Of a stretch of DNA of 64,000 nt, positions 36,990-47,310 are shown in pieces; positions within the stretch are counted from its first letter, which is position 1; every line of letters starts with the position of its first letter. The stretch spans positions 37,252-101,251 of the forward strand of contig NZ_JALJVC010000012.1 in the NCBI RefSeq assembly GCF_022967985.1, in the 5' to 3' direction. Below the pieces are notes generated by a model. That model was given only the letters and a program-made list of their open reading frames with translations, was not told the DNA's origin and made no database searches. Both the position numbers and the translations under genes were made by a program. The stretch comes from Acinetobacter lwoffii. Its GTDB lineage: Bacteria; Pseudomonadota; Gammaproteobacteria; Pseudomonadales; Moraxellaceae.

Positions 36990-38258
36990 TTAAGATTGCT
37001 CGATATGTACATCTTCAAGCACCAGTGCCTGATGATCATTGGTGACCATCGGTAAATGTACCGTAAAGGTCGTACCTCGACCCTCTTTGGAATCCACAGC
37101 AATTTGACCATGGTTCAGGTCAATAAAGCGCTTGCAGAGTACCAGCCCCAAACCTGCCCCTTTCTCTTCAGCTGTGCCTCTGACACTCACACCCAAAGTC
37201 GGTTTAAACAGATTCTGCATCTGCTCTTCAGTCATGCCCAAGCCAGTATCCTGAATCGTAATCTTGACCTGCTCGCCTTCCATTTCTGCAGCTAAAATCA
37301 CTTTACCGCCTTGATTCACCGGGGTGAATTTAAGCGCATTCGACACCAGGTTCTGCAAGACAGAGGTAATCATGTTGATATCCGCATGTACCTTGATGTC
37401 TTCAGGAATATTATCAACCAGTTCAATTTTTTTATTTAAGGCCAGACTTTTCAGCACACTGCACACAATATTACTGGATTGTTTCAATTCATAATTGATC
37501 GGATGATAAACAAAGCGTCCACCCTCTGCCATCGCCCAAGTCAACAGGCTTTCCAGCAGGTTATAGGTCGATTGTGCATTATCATATAAATAATCCGCAA
37601 TACTCTGAATACTAGATTCATCCAGTGTGTCACGTTCCTGCGCTAGCACTTCGGAAAAGCCGAGCAAGCCGTGAAACGGTGCACGCAGATCATGCGCAAT
37701 AATCTGGAAAAATTTGGTTTTACTGAAATTTTGTGCGCATTGCTGCTCGTATAATTCTTTCAGTTCAGTATGTTCTTGATTGAGCTGAATTCGAATCACT
37801 AAACTTTCAGCAAATTGTTTAATAGTGGCAATATCGTCCTGATCAAACAGTTCGGTCTGATCATCAAAGAAAACGGTCTGTCCAAAAGACACACCGCTAC
37901 TTGATTTTAAATTAAAGGCGACTAATCTCTGATGCGCTACACCGAGATCTTTCACATAATTTGACAGTTCTGTATAAGCAGGATGCGTCTGATCTATGAC
38001 CTCTGCCTGTTGCAGATATGTAGGCAGATTCACGTTCTGCGGGGCGTGCAAGGCCCGGAAACCGCGCGGACAGCTGTACCAGATATACGGTTCCGTGTGG
38101 AAGCCGATAATGCTGGTTTTAACGTTTAAAACTTTACGGGCGATCTTACAAAAGGTGTCTAATAGGTTATTGGAGGTATAGACACCTAAAATGAGAGATA
38201 TACGGCACGAGCTTAATAGCTCCGTATTCTGACCGACCTCTAGCAGTTTTAGTTCCAT
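36990..38258 (-). CDS. Orphan sensor histidine kinase with GAF-like input domain
   Basis: A soluble 422-residue kinase. Residues 1-165 look like a GAF-type sensor domain (no membrane span). A short coiled coil follows, then the HisKA H-box IIAHDLRAPFHGLLGFSE near 188-205, the N-box NLVSNALKFTP near 315, and ATP-binding DTGLGM and GAGLGLVL. No response regulator is adjacent; downstream is glnE, 83 bases away and not obviously coupled. The ligand and the partner are unknown. Confidence 0.85.
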   Translation of the reverse strand: MELKLLEVGQNTELLSSCRISLILGVYTSNNLLDTFCKIARKVLNVKTSIIGFHTEPYIWYSCPRGFRALHAPQNVNLPTYLQQAEVIDQTHPAYTELSNYVKDLGVAHQRLVAFNLKSSSGVSFGQTVFFDDQTELFDQDDIATIKQFAESLVIRIQLNQEHTELKELYEQQCAQNFSKTKFFQIIAHDLRAPFHGLLGFSEVLAQERDTLDESSIQSIADYLYDNAQSTYNLLESLLTWAMAEGGRFVYHPINYELKQSSNIVCSVLKSLALNKKIELVDNIPEDIKVHADINMITSVLQNLVSNALKFTPVNQGGKVILAAEMEGEQVKITIQDTGLGMTEEQMQNLFKPTLGVSVRGTAEEKGAGLGLVLCKRFIDLNHGQIAVDSKEGRGTTFTVHLPMVTNDHQALVLEDVHIEQS

Positions 38259-38769
38259 GTCTGCCTCTCTGAATGTTTATGGAATAAAGAAAACACAGCC
38301 GACCAAATTCATACAATCAATAACAAAGATTCTATATTTACTCAACGATGAAAACCCACCTCTAGGTTAAAGGATTTGTTAACCTGTTTCTATCCAGATA
38401 CATTCTTAACTGCAAGGTACTGATATTTAATTGATTAAGAATAACTTGAAAATTTACTATTCTAAAAAAACCTACATAAGTATTTGAAATTAATATATCT
38501 CACCTAAAATAAGTATCTTTATTTGTATTTACTGTAACACAGTACTGAATAAAAAATACCCACCATCGCTTTTTACACTATTTAAAGTAAAAGCTAATGA
38601 TTTTTCAACTATATAGTTTGACCTTATGATTAAAAACAGATTTTATATCAGGCTTCATCTACCTAATAATGCTCAGAATTAATTTTTAATTTTTTAAAAT
38701 ATCTTAACAATTCTAATGTAAGAAATATTTTAAATATCAGCATTTCAACTAAAAACAGACCCAAAAAAC

Positions 38770-38842
38770 CACTGAGGATTGTAAAGAACTTACATTCATT
38801 AACAAATTAATTATGAAAATTTTGTGTTTTTTATCCTCAGTG
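38770..38842. repeat. Inverted repeat in the gene-free interval
   Basis: CACTGAGGAT (38770-38779) and ATCCTCAGTG (38833-38842), perfect 10-base arms with a 53-base AT-rich spacer. It could be a small RNA stem, an attenuated mobile-element end or chance. Confidence 0.5.
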
Positions 38843-38929
38843 CAGTTTTAGAAGCTGGAATAGAAATATTAAAATAGATCACTTATAGGCTATGCATGTC
38901 TACGTCAAACCAATCGGCTCAGAATAGCT

Positions 38930-38964
38930 ATAAAAAAAGCGGCCTAAAAAGACCGCCTTTTTAT
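38930..38964 (-). terminator. Intrinsic terminator after darP
   Basis: On the minus strand GCGGTC and GGCCGC arms (one G-U pair) around TTTTTA, followed by a T run. It ends the pcnB-to-darP transcript. Confidence 0.8.
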
Positions 38965-38972
38965 ATGGCTGC

Positions 38973-39506
38973 TTAATTGTCAGAAATCAATGCCACTTGC
39001 TGTACATAGTTAAACAGCTTTAATTTAGAAGCATTCACTTCTTCTTCAGGTGCTTGATTCTTTAAATCACGGTGTACCCGAAGATAATGTTGACGTAAGG
39101 TATGACGCTCTGTCGCATTATAGGTTTTGGTAAATTCATTGATGGCTGGATCACCATCTTTAACAATTCGATCCACCCAACGCTGTAATTGAGCTGTCTT
39201 TTTAAGACCTTGTTTGGGTGTTAAATAAGACAAAATCACCGTTTCATTTTCATTACGTAATAATTTACCAATCCGTGAAAATTGACGACGACGTGCTTCA
39301 TGTGAACTAATTGCCTGCACATCAAGCAAGGCGTCAATCAAACGCTCATCTACGGGTAGGTTTTTAATTTGTTTAGCGCTCAGCTCTGCAAGCTGCGCAC
39401 CCAAAGCAGCCATACGCTGGACTGCTTTTTTCTGTTCGGTCTTACTTGCGCGTCCCTCTAAAGAATCAAAATCTTCTTCAGTTAAACTGTTCGGTCGACG
39501 TGCCAC
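38973..39506 (-). CDS. darP: Ribosome-associated protein DarP (YjgA, DUF615)
   Basis: A small protein that assists late 50S ribosomal subunit assembly in E. coli. The 177-residue sequence has the DUF615 features: EDFDSLEGRASKTEQKKAVQRM near the start, NLPVDERLIDALLDVQ near 49-64, and the basic ARRRQFSRIGKLLR near 75-88. It starts two bases after the HPr gene and is the last gene of the pcnB operon. Confidence 0.93.
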   Translation of the reverse strand: MARRPNSLTEEDFDSLEGRASKTEQKKAVQRMAALGAQLAELSAKQIKNLPVDERLIDALLDVQAISSHEARRRQFSRIGKLLRNENETVILSYLTPKQGLKKTAQLQRWVDRIVKDGDPAINEFTKTYNATERHTLRQHYLRVHRDLKNQAPEEEVNASKLKLFNYVQQVALISDN

Positions 39507-39508
39507 GA

Positions 39509-39778
39509 TTAATCTGCCTCATAAAATTTTGCTGCAAATAGTGCCTGAATTTCAGATAAGGCTTTGTCCTCGTCTGCTCCTTCAATCACCAAGCGTAAAG
39601 TTGTTCCTTTGCCCGCACCGAGCATCAGCAAGGACATGATATTTTTTGCATCTACCAGTTTATCCGCTTTGCCAATCTGGATACTGGAACGAAATTTGGT
39701 GGTAACTTCTATCAGTTTACCAGATGCGCGTGCATGTAAACCCAGTTTATTAATTACGTCAACTGTCGTATCAATCAT
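39509..39778 (-). CDS. HPr family phosphocarrier protein
   Basis: A phosphocarrier of the PTS or nitrogen-PTS. The 89-residue protein has the active-site His15 in [13 protein letters not shown] and the regulatory Ser49 region [13 protein letters not shown]. The ATG at 39778 overlaps the rapZ stop as ATGA, which excludes the longer upstream frame. Being next to rapZ it corresponds to NPr (PtsO) of E. coli, but no ptsN is present here, which is unlike the E. coli rpoN operon. Confidence 0.92.
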   Translation of the reverse strand: MIDTTVDVINKLGLHARASGKLIEVTTKFRSSIQIGKADKLVDAKNIMSLLMLGAGKGTTLRLVIEGADEDKALSEIQALFAAKFYEAD

Positions 39779-40626
39779 GACCAGTGCTTCATTTCTCGAT
39801 GGAGGACTTGAATAGACCATTTTGCCTCAAGGGCTTTTTTTAGTCTATCCACAATATAAACAGAACGATGTTGACCACCGGTACAGCCAATCGACACGGT
39901 CATATAATGACGATGCCCTTCGGCAAAGGTCGGCAACCACTTGTCCAGAAAATGATACAGATCATTGAACATATCCTCGACCTGATCGCTCTTTTGTAAA
40001 AACGCCTGCACCGGCTGATCTAGCCCTGAAAATTTGCGCAGTTCCAGTTCCCAATGCGGATTCGGCAAATGCCGGACATCAAAGACATAATCGGCATCCA
40101 GTGGAATGCCATGCTTATAACCAAAGGATTGCAGAATCAGGATCAGGTTATCGGCCTGTCCAAGCTTGGACAACAAGGTATGTTTCAGATCATGCACACT
40201 TTTATCGGTGGTATCGATATGTACCGTAGAACGCAACTGAATCGGCATCAACAGGATTTTTTCTTCCTGTATACACTGATTCAGACTTTTAAAGCGTGAC
40301 GCCAGAGGATGCGGCCGACGCGAAGCACTAAAGCGGGCAATCAGCTCCTGATCCTGCGTGGTCAGATAGATAATATCGACCGAACCATGCTGTTGCAGTT
40401 GCTCAAATACATGATCAAATTCTTGTAAATCTGCCCGGGTACTGCGCACATCGACGCCCAGTGCCAACTGTTCCAGATTGTTTTCGCTGTCCAGTTTTGC
40501 CACAATTTCGGGAAGCAATGCCAAAGGCAAATTATCAATACAGTAATAACCCAGATCTTCAAGCACCTGTAATGCAGATGATTTACCCGAACCAGATTGT
40601 CCTGTGACAATTAAAATGCGCTTCAT
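39775..40626 (-). CDS. rapZ: RNase adapter protein RapZ
   Basis: An ATP-binding RNA adapter that, in E. coli, controls glucosamine-6-phosphate synthase through small RNAs and RNase E. The 283-residue protein has the Walker A GQSGSGKS (residues 9-16), DVRSTRADL near 60-68 and the C-terminal [16 protein letters not shown] near 248-263. It is preceded by panC (18 bases) and overlaps HPr by four bases. Confidence 0.95.
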   Translation of the reverse strand: MKRILIVTGQSGSGKSSALQVLEDLGYYCIDNLPLALLPEIVAKLDSENNLEQLALGVDVRSTRADLQEFDHVFEQLQQHGSVDIIYLTTQDQELIARFSASRRPHPLASRFKSLNQCIQEEKILLMPIQLRSTVHIDTTDKSVHDLKHTLLSKLGQADNLILILQSFGYKHGIPLDADYVFDVRHLPNPHWELELRKFSGLDQPVQAFLQKSDQVEDMFNDLYHFLDKWLPTFAEGHRHYMTVSIGCTGGQHRSVYIVDRLKKALEAKWSIQVLHREMKHWS

Positions 40627-40644
40627 GCATGCTACCCTTTCATC

Positions 40645-41493
40645 TTAGCCGGCAGTGTATTTAACCTGCAGGTTATCGATCAGACGTGTATTCCCCAGCT
40701 TTGCAGCTATAAATAACACAAGATCTTGATTAAACGTATGAATTTTTTGTAATTCTGGCGTGCGGGCTTCAACATAATCAACAACGAAACCGGCATCGGT
40801 TAGGCTCTGACGAATTTCGGCCAATACCGTATCCAGTTCCACGCCTGCATGTAATTGCTGTTCAGCCCGTTGCAAGCTTTGATAAATGACCGGTGCGATT
40901 GCACGATGCTCTTCGCTTAAATAACCATTGCGCGAACTTAAAGCCAGGCCATCTTCTGCACGGGCAATCGGTACACCAATCACTTCCAGTGGAATATTCA
41001 GGTCTTGTACAAACTGACGAATCACCGCCAATTGCTGATAATCTTTCTGGCCAAAGAAGGCGTAATTCGGCTGTACGATATTAAACAATTTAGTGACCAC
41101 CACCGCCACACCATCAAAATGGCCGGGACGCTGCAAACCGCATAAATCATTGGTAATGTCAGAGACACTGATATTGGTCAGACGCGGTTTTTTGCCATAC
41201 ATTTGCTCAACCGTCGGCGCAAACACGATGTCACAACCAACTTCAGCCAATAGTTGTTGATCCTGTTCAAGCGTGCGCGGATAGCTGTCAAAATCTTCAT
41301 TGGGCCCAAACTGAATCGGATTGACAAAGATACTGACCACCACCACATCACACAACTTACGTGCTTCACGCACCAGATTTAAATGTCCCTGATGCAGATT
41401 GCCCATGGTCGGTACAAAACCGATAATCTTGCGACTGGTACGCGCCGGATTTAATGATGCCGCTAAGCCCTGAATGGTGGTTTCTGTTTTCAT
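40645..41493 (-). CDS. panC: Pantothenate synthetase
   Basis: It joins pantoate and beta-alanine with ATP to make pantothenate. The 282-residue protein has the nucleotidyl-transferase motifs [14 protein letters not shown] (the HxGH pair) near residues 29-42, [14 protein letters not shown] near 147-160 and [10 protein letters not shown] near 181-190. The reading frame extends further upstream, but the ATG at 41493 directly follows the panB stop (one base) and gives the expected N terminus. Confidence 0.95.
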   Translation of the reverse strand: MKTETTIQGLAASLNPARTSRKIIGFVPTMGNLHQGHLNLVREARKLCDVVVVSIFVNPIQFGPNEDFDSYPRTLEQDQQLLAEVGCDIVFAPTVEQMYGKKPRLTNISVSDITNDLCGLQRPGHFDGVAVVVTKLFNIVQPNYAFFGQKDYQQLAVIRQFVQDLNIPLEVIGVPIARAEDGLALSSRNGYLSEEHRAIAPVIYQSLQRAEQQLHAGVELDTVLAEIRQSLTDAGFVVDYVEARTPELQKIHTFNQDLVLFIAAKLGNTRLIDNLQVKYTAG

Positions 41494-41494
41494 C

Positions 41495-42304
41495 TTACAA
41501 TTCAACCTGAAAAGTTTGTTCTGGTGCCGGGAAAGATCCATCTAAAACTGCAGCATGGTAGGCTTTAAAAGCATCCAGAATGGCTGTCGCACCCGATTGT
41601 TCTTGCATAAAATTACGTACAAATTTTGCGGTATGTCCAAAAGTCAAACCGAGCATGTCCTGAACCACCAATACCTGACCATCTGTAGCTGCACCTGCAC
41701 CAATGCCAATGACCGGAATCTGCGGAAACAGTTCGGTGATTTCCTGGCCAAGCTGTGCTGGTACGCATTCAAGTAGCAATAGTGCAGCACCCGCCTCGAC
41801 CACTGCCTTACAGTCCGCAATGAGCTGATCGGCCGCTTCACGGGTACGGGCTTGCAGTTTATAACCGCCAAAGACATGTACCGACTGCGGCGTCAAACCC
41901 AAATGCACACACACCGGAATACCGTTACGGGTCAGCACTTGCACGGTTTCTGCCAACCATGCACCGCCTTCCATCTTGACCATTTGCGCGCCAGCCTGCA
42001 TCACGATTTTCGAACTTTGCAAGGCATCATTCAAGGTAGCATAGCTCATAAATGGCAAGTCAGTCATGATAAAGGCATGCTGGTTACCACGGCGTACCGC
42101 AGCCGTATGATAGGCCATATCTGCAACCGTGACCGGCAAAGTCGAATCACGCCCCTGAATTGACATTCCCAGAGAATCGCCAATTAAAATGCTGTCCACT
42201 TCGGCAATTTCCATGGCTTTGGCCATACTGGCATCATAGCAAGTCAGACATGAAAATTTGCGTCCATCTGCTTTAAAGCGTCTTAAATCACTCAGACTGA
42301 CCAT
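41495..42304 (-). CDS. panB: 3-methyl-2-oxobutanoate hydroxymethyltransferase
   Basis: It makes ketopantoate from ketoisovalerate and methylene-tetrahydrofolate, the first committed step toward coenzyme A. The 269-residue protein shows [21 protein letters not shown] near 37-57, MVKMEGGAW and [18 protein letters not shown] near 133-150. It sits one base before panC and 53 bases after folK. Confidence 0.96.
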   Translation of the reverse strand: MVSLSDLRRFKADGRKFSCLTCYDASMAKAMEIAEVDSILIGDSLGMSIQGRDSTLPVTVADMAYHTAAVRRGNQHAFIMTDLPFMSYATLNDALQSSKIVMQAGAQMVKMEGGAWLAETVQVLTRNGIPVCVHLGLTPQSVHVFGGYKLQARTREAADQLIADCKAVVEAGAALLLLECVPAQLGQEITELFPQIPVIGIGAGAATDGQVLVVQDMLGLTFGHTAKFVRNFMQEQSGATAILDAFKAYHAAVLDGSFPAPEQTFQVEL

Positions 42305-42357
42305 GAAAATGTTCCTCTATGCTTGAAAATTCTGACGAAGCTACCATCACTTAAAAA

Positions 42358-42843
42358 TTAAATATTTGCCCAGTTGCTGTCGTCGAGTACCGTGAGGGTC
42401 GACTGTTTGACGATGTCCAGGTCTTTTAATCTGTGTCCATGAACCTGTATTTCAGGATCAATATCCAGAAGTGGAATCAGGACAAAATCACGCTCTAATA
42501 CCCCGACATGCGGCACAGTTAAGCGTTCATTGTGAATCTGTTCATTGCCGTAGATCAGCAAGTCCAGATCCAGTGTACGTTCGCCCCAATGACGTAAACG
42601 TACCCGACCTGCGTCCTGCTCAAAGGCTTGCAAACGATCCAGCAGGCTTAAAGCGGCCAGATCGGTATTTAACTGCACCACTGCATTCAGATAGTTCGGC
42701 TGATCCTGTGGTCCCATCGGTGGACTTTGATACAGATGCGAAGTTTTCACCTGCCCCAAGGTCGCCAGTTTCTGTACAGCTTCTGCCAGAATCTGGCGTG
42801 AATCGCCTAGGTTACTGCCTAGGCCAATATACGTCACGATCAT
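42358..42843 (-). CDS. folK: 6-hydroxymethyl-dihydropterin pyrophosphokinase
   Basis: It phosphorylates hydroxymethyl-dihydropterin in folate synthesis. The 161-residue protein has GLGSNLGDS near residue 7 and the family signature RHWGERTLDLDLLIYG near 79-94. The gene overlaps pcnB by four bases as ATGA. Confidence 0.95.
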   Translation of the reverse strand: MIVTYIGLGSNLGDSRQILAEAVQKLATLGQVKTSHLYQSPPMGPQDQPNYLNAVVQLNTDLAALSLLDRLQAFEQDAGRVRLRHWGERTLDLDLLIYGNEQIHNERLTVPHVGVLERDFVLIPLLDIDPEIQVHGHRLKDLDIVKQSTLTVLDDSNWANI

Positions 42844-44312
42844 TGTGTTGGTCCAAACACCACCTGGCTCAGATCACGTTTTACCCGCTTACGTTTCATA
42901 ATCGGATGATCTGCGCCAATTTCACCGCTGGCACTGGCTGCCACATGCGACAGAGGTTTCGCCTTGTCTTCAAACTTGGCTTTACGCACACGACGATTGC
43001 GTGGTTCAGGTTCATTCACTAACGGCTCAATCTCAGCGAGATCTTGCTGTTGGGTCAGTTTCTGTTCCAGATGTTCTTCTTGACTCGCCTTGCGGCGGCT
43101 CTTGGCACGCTGACGGTTATACTGGCTAATGGCCCTTTCTTTCTCGTCACCGCTCATTTGCTGGTAAGCATCCCACCAGCTGCCCATGCCTTGGGCAGTC
43201 GCATCACCTGATTTTTCACGCAGCAGCAAAAAGTCAAAGCCGGCACGGAAACGCGCGTGGCTGGACAAAGCCTCGATTTGCTGTGGTTTTGGATTCAACA
43301 AACGGGTTTGCATTTCCCAGACTTCACGAATAAAGGTTTCCGCAAAGCGTGGAATAATAGTGCGAGTCGCCTGACGTTTTAACACATCCAGACCGGCTTG
43401 GGCACGGACTTCGGCCGCTACCACGCCTTTATTCAAATAAAATTCACAACGCTCGAGGAATGGCTGCCATAACAATACCGCATAGAAAAATGCCGGGTTG
43501 ATGGTCTTGCCAATCGAAATACGCTGATCGGTATTTTTCGCAGCACGTTCCATAAACGGCGTAATTTCAGGCTTGATATCTGCAAATAACTGCTGCCAGA
43601 TCCCGAAATCGATCAGCATGGGCAAGACACGATTCAGGTGTCCCATAGTGAACAGCTTCTGTGATTCATCATAAAGTCGATGTGGAGAAACATCACGCAG
43701 CAACTGGGTCATTTCCGGCGTAAAGACATCCAGAATCGCTTCATCAATATTAAAGTTCAGCTTGGCGGCAAAACGTAAGGTTCGCAGCATCCGCACCGGA
43801 TCTTCTTCAAATCTTAAAGCCGGATCACCAAGTAAGCGTAAGGTTTTGCTGTGGATATCATCCACTGCATTACAGAAATCCAGCACAATACCTTTACGCG
43901 GCTGGTAGTACATTGCATTGATGGAGAAATCACGACGGGCAAAATCCTGCTCGATGCTGCCCCAGTTATTATCACGCAGAATCATCCCCGCGGCCGAGGT
44001 CACTGCTTTTTTTGGTGGGGCACGGAAGGTTGCCACTTCAACCAGTTCCCGCCCTGAATAGACATGCGCCAGTTCGAAACGTCGTCCGATAATCCGACAA
44101 CGTCGTCCGAAAACTTCCTTGACCTGAGCCGGGGTGGCATTGGTGACTGCATCGAAATCTTTAGGATTCAAACCTAACATCAGATCTCGAACACCACCAC
44201 CCACGATATAAGCTTCATAGCCTGCCTTGTTTAAGGCATCAATCACATCGAGAATATAAGAAGGTAATTGAGCGGTTGATAAACCACATTTTGACGCGCG
44301 CAAAGTTTGCAA
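42840..44312 (-). CDS. pcnB: Poly(A) polymerase I
   Basis: It adds poly(A) to RNA 3' ends, promoting decay. The 490-residue enzyme has VGGGVRDLMLGLNPKDFDAVTNATP near residues 37-61 (GG and DxD nucleotidyltransferase motifs), the RRFELAHV segment and the flexible, basic C terminus (RRKAS, RRVRKAKFEDKAK) typical of this enzyme. It is the first gene of the run through folK, panB, panC, rapZ, HPr and darP. Confidence 0.95.
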   Translation of the reverse strand: MQTLRASKCGLSTAQLPSYILDVIDALNKAGYEAYIVGGGVRDLMLGLNPKDFDAVTNATPAQVKEVFGRRCRIIGRRFELAHVYSGRELVEVATFRAPPKKAVTSAAGMILRDNNWGSIEQDFARRDFSINAMYYQPRKGIVLDFCNAVDDIHSKTLRLLGDPALRFEEDPVRMLRTLRFAAKLNFNIDEAILDVFTPEMTQLLRDVSPHRLYDESQKLFTMGHLNRVLPMLIDFGIWQQLFADIKPEITPFMERAAKNTDQRISIGKTINPAFFYAVLLWQPFLERCEFYLNKGVVAAEVRAQAGLDVLKRQATRTIIPRFAETFIREVWEMQTRLLNPKPQQIEALSSHARFRAGFDFLLLREKSGDATAQGMGSWWDAYQQMSGDEKERAISQYNRQRAKSRRKASQEEHLEQKLTQQQDLAEIEPLVNEPEPRNRRVRKAKFEDKAKPLSHVAASASGEIGADHPIMKRKRVKRDLSQVVFGPTQ

Positions 44313-44448
44313 AAGACGCTGTCTCCTACGTCTGAACGTAAAATTCTAAGATGACGCTAATCATATCGCTTACACGCCTAAAGGGCAATTTGATTATGTC
44401 AATCCTGCGAGTCAAATCAATCAGCTAGTCATGATCCATGCTGTCGCC

Positions 44449-44871
44449 TTACAAGGCCAGTTTGGCCTTGTTTTTGGCAAATAATGCCGGCCCAATGCCT
44501 TTGACCAGCTGGATCTCTTCAATGCTTTTGAATTTTCCGTTTTTTTGCCGATGTTCAATAATCGCTTCAGCCTTTTTTTGACCAATACCATTTAGCTGCT
44601 GTAATTGCTCCACAGTTGCATTATTCAAACTGATTTTATCAGCAGCAGAAGATGCCGATAATGCAGGCTTCGCCAGATAGTGATTGCTTTCTGATGAAGC
44701 CGTGGAGGCAGCTTTTTTCTTCAGGCGAGCGTCATGTTGCTGTTGCTGGGTCTTCCATTCCATATAATCGGTCGCAGTTGCATGCGCAGTCCCGATAGAA
44801 ATAAAGCCCAGCCAGCAGCTCAGAAGGAGATTAATCCACGTCGGATCGATTCGATAAGGTATTTTTTTCAT
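44449..44871 (-). CDS. ComEA-like helix-hairpin-helix DNA-binding protein
   Basis: A 140-residue exported or membrane-anchored protein. An N-terminal hydrophobic span ([20 protein letters not shown]) is followed by an alanine/lysine/serine linker, and the last 65 residues form a ComEA-type double helix-hairpin-helix ([32 protein letters not shown], then [19 protein letters not shown]). ComEA binds incoming DNA in the periplasm during natural transformation. The frame overlaps the end of mazG by 41 bases. Short HhH proteins outside competence are common, so function is not certain. Confidence 0.82.
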   Translation of the reverse strand: MKKIPYRIDPTWINLLLSCWLGFISIGTAHATATDYMEWKTQQQQHDARLKKKAASTASSESNHYLAKPALSASSAADKISLNNATVEQLQQLNGIGQKKAEAIIEHRQKNGKFKSIEEIQLVKGIGPALFAKNKAKLAL

Positions 44872-45643
44872 GTGCTGCTCTTTGTTTTAATTCTAATTTA
44901 GCCTGTTCCCAGAGCTGATCAAGTTCAGTTAGTGACAGCTTTTCCAGGTCTAATTGTTGTCGTTCTGCCTGATCTTCCATTAAGGCAAAGCGGGTCCGGA
45001 ATTTATGGATCGTCCCCAATAATGCCATCTCGCTGGAGATGCCAAGTTTACGACCAACATTCACCAGAGAAAATAAGCAGTCGCCAAATTCTTCCTGTAT
45101 TTCATCGGAATTTTGTCTGGCTACCGCTTCTTTTAATTCAGCCAGTTCTTCTTCCAGCTTGACATAAGCACCCGCCATGTCCGGAAAATCAAAACCAATT
45201 TTGGCGACATTTTTTTGAATTTCATCGGCCTGTACCAAAGCCGGTGCATGTTTAATCTGATCCAGGCGTGAACGCGGCTTACCCTGCTTTTCTTGCTGTT
45301 TGATTTCTTTCCATAACTCAGACACATCTTCTGGGCTGAGCTGCGCAAACTGTTCCGCCTGAAATACATGCGGATGACGGCGAACCAGTTTATCGGTAAT
45401 GGCCTGCACCACATCCTGAAAATCGAAAGCCCCCTGCTCGCTGTACATTTGCGACTGGAACACCACCTGTAGCAGCAAATCACCTAGCTCATCGCGGACA
45501 TCGTCGACTTTTCCAGAGCGGACTGCTGCTTCGACTTCATAAGCTTCCTCAATGGCATATTTGGTCAGAGATTCGGGGGTCTGCTGCTGATCCCATGGAC
45601 ATTTTTCACGTAATTCACGCATGACCTTGAGTAGTTGTTCCAT
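44831..45643 (-). CDS. mazG: Nucleoside triphosphate pyrophosphohydrolase MazG
   Basis: It hydrolyses NTPs to NMP and pyrophosphate, cleaning nucleotide pools. The 270-residue protein contains two MazG repeats, the first with [22 protein letters not shown] and [13 protein letters not shown], the second with [10 protein letters not shown] and [16 protein letters not shown]. The ATG at 45643 ([11 protein letters not shown]) is preferred over the upstream frame opening at 45667 that would extend into the divergent dehydrogenase promoter. Confidence 0.94.
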   Translation of the reverse strand: MEQLLKVMRELREKCPWDQQQTPESLTKYAIEEAYEVEAAVRSGKVDDVRDELGDLLLQVVFQSQMYSEQGAFDFQDVVQAITDKLVRRHPHVFQAEQFAQLSPEDVSELWKEIKQQEKQGKPRSRLDQIKHAPALVQADEIQKNVAKIGFDFPDMAGAYVKLEEELAELKEAVARQNSDEIQEEFGDCLFSLVNVGRKLGISSEMALLGTIHKFRTRFALMEDQAERQQLDLEKLSLTELDQLWEQAKLELKQRAAHEKNTLSNRSDVD

Positions 45644-45733
45644 ATTCAAAAACCTCTTTTTTACCAAATAGTCGCGTCAATCTGCCAGTTTCTTGTTATG
45701 CTCAAAAAAAAAGACAATAAAGAGATCAGGCAC

Positions 45734-46504
45734 ATGCACAGTATATTGATTAGCGGTGCAGCACAAGGAATTGGTGCCGCGACGGCCACCCTATTTTACC
45801 AGCACGGCTACAAGGTGGGCATTTATGATGTTCAGGTGGAACAGGCAGAACAACTGGCCCAGCAACTGGGCGAACATGCCAAAGCCGGTTTTCTCGATGT
45901 AGCTGACTATGCTTCTTGGGAAACAGCTTTAGCCGAATTTTCAGCTTGGGCAGGTGAAATCAATATTCTGGTCAATAATGCCGGGATCCTATATTCAGGG
46001 CCTTTTGAAGATACTACCATTGCGGCACATCATCGGACTCTGGATATTAATGTCAAAGGGGTCATGAACGGCTGTCATGCCGCTTTCCCTTATTTAAAAG
46101 AATCTTCATTTGCCCGCATCATTAATCTATCTTCCGCTTCGGCGATTTATGGCCAGGCCGATTTAAGCAGTTATTCCACCAGCAAGTTTGCAGTGCGTGG
46201 CCTGACTGAAAGTCTGGATATTGAGTGGCAACCCTATGGGATTCGAGTCTTGGATGTCATGCCGCTTTTCGTCAGTACGGCCATGGTCAAAGATATGCAG
46301 GCAGAAAGCATCAAAAAGATGGGCGTGCATTTAAAAGCAGAAGATGTTGCACAAGATATTCTGAAACTGGCAGAACTCAAAGATTCCATCTGGCAAGCAA
46401 CGCATCATCCGGTCGGATTCAAAAGCCAGTTTTTATTTCATTTGTCGCGGATGAGTCCACAATTTGTGAATCGGCTGAGTAATCTGCTCATTTCCAGAAA
46501 ATAA
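45734..46504 (+). CDS. Short-chain dehydrogenase/reductase
   Basis: An NAD(P)-dependent oxidoreductase of the SDR family. The 256-residue protein shows the Rossmann glycine motif GAAQGIG near residues 8-14, NNAG near 82-85, the Ser in LSSASAIYG and the catalytic YSTSK near 147-151. The start is the ATG at 45734 with an AGG close upstream. The substrate is unknown. It diverges from mazG and is convergent with the phosphopantetheinyl transferase gene, 22 bases away. Confidence 0.88.
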   Translation: MHSILISGAAQGIGAATATLFYQHGYKVGIYDVQVEQAEQLAQQLGEHAKAGFLDVADYASWETALAEFSAWAGEINILVNNAGILYSGPFEDTTIAAHHRTLDINVKGVMNGCHAAFPYLKESSFARIINLSSASAIYGQADLSSYSTSKFAVRGLTESLDIEWQPYGIRVLDVMPLFVSTAMVKDMQAESIKKMGVHLKAEDVAQDILKLAELKDSIWQATHHPVGFKSQFLFHLSRMSPQFVNRLSNLLISRK

Positions 46505-46526
46505 AAAATATTGGAATTCATTCTAT

Positions 46527-47171
46527 TTAGACAGTTTGATGAAGCTGAATCACGGGAAATCTCAACCCTTTGCAGGAATGCTCACTTTGCCAGGCCACGG
46601 TGAGCATGCAGCCAGCAAGCGTATAATTTTGATAGGCATAGACGCCAATCTCTGGATGTTCGCAGCGCCCGCCATTTTGCTCAGGATGGATATTGGTATT
46701 GAGTTCATTGAGGTTGATCCGGATTCCCAAGCCTGATGCCTTTAACACGGCCTCTTTGGTGGTCCAGACTTTAAACCAATATTCAGGGTCATAAGCCAGT
46801 GTTTGCCAAGTTTTGAGTTCTTCGGGATGAAAGGCATGTTGTGCCAAGGCTTCAAAACGGACTTTACGACTCAGTTCTTCAATATCAATTCCTAAGTTCT
46901 GAACTTGCTTGCTCGTTGCCAGAGCGTAGAAATTTTGACTATGACTATGATTAAAACTGAAATCCGGATAGTCATTTAAATAAGGCTTGCCAAAATTCGT
47001 CCGTACCACCTGTTGATCGCTAACTGGCAATTCAAAAGATTGGGATAAAAGCTGATTGCGCAAAAACGCCACTTCGCGTTTCCGTTCGGCAACCTGGGTT
47101 TTGCGGTCTGACAATTGATCATAAGTCAGATTAGAGAGTTGATGCAGATGTATTTGAATCAGCCGGGCCAC
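46527..47171 (-). CDS. 4'-phosphopantetheinyl transferase (Sfp type)
   Basis: It should transfer phosphopantetheine from CoA to carrier proteins. The 214-residue protein has GKPYLND and FNHSHSQNF, then the magnesium-binding GIDIEEL near residue 113 and WTTKEAVLKASGLGI near 153-167, the signature of the Sfp/Gsp class. Target carrier proteins (for example a siderophore or fatty-acid synthase) are not in this window. Confidence 0.88.
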   Translation of the reverse strand: MARLIQIHLHQLSNLTYDQLSDRKTQVAERKREVAFLRNQLLSQSFELPVSDQQVVRTNFGKPYLNDYPDFSFNHSHSQNFYALATSKQVQNLGIDIEELSRKVRFEALAQHAFHPEELKTWQTLAYDPEYWFKVWTTKEAVLKASGLGIRINLNELNTNIHPEQNGGRCEHPEIGVYAYQNYTLAGCMLTVAWQSEHSCKGLRFPVIQLHQTV

Positions 47172-47260
47172 GTGAATCCATTCAAAAAGACATAAACTAA
47201 TGGGAGTGTAAAAGAATTTACACTTTTATTGGGAGAGAAATTCATTATTTTATCAAAACA

Positions 47261-47286
47261 AAAAGCCTGCTTTACGCAGGCTTTTT
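47261..47286 (-). terminator. Intrinsic terminator after der
   Basis: AAAGCCTGC and GCAGGCTTT arms around TTTAC. Confidence 0.9.
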
Positions 47287-47310
47287 ATCCGAAAAATTTA
47301 AACTATAGAA

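Larger units (their letters stand above)
38259..38972. other. 714-base AT-rich gene-free interval
   Basis: I find no credible reading frame. It holds the promoter region of the kinase gene on the right of that gene, a long-armed inverted repeat (38770-38842) and the terminator of darP at 38930-38964. The middle part is nearly all A and T. Confidence 0.6.

Noticed and set aside
42471..43022. A 183-codon plus-strand frame across folK and pcnB
   Set aside because: Antisense to two clear genes that overlap by ATGA; codon pattern is a mirror artefact.
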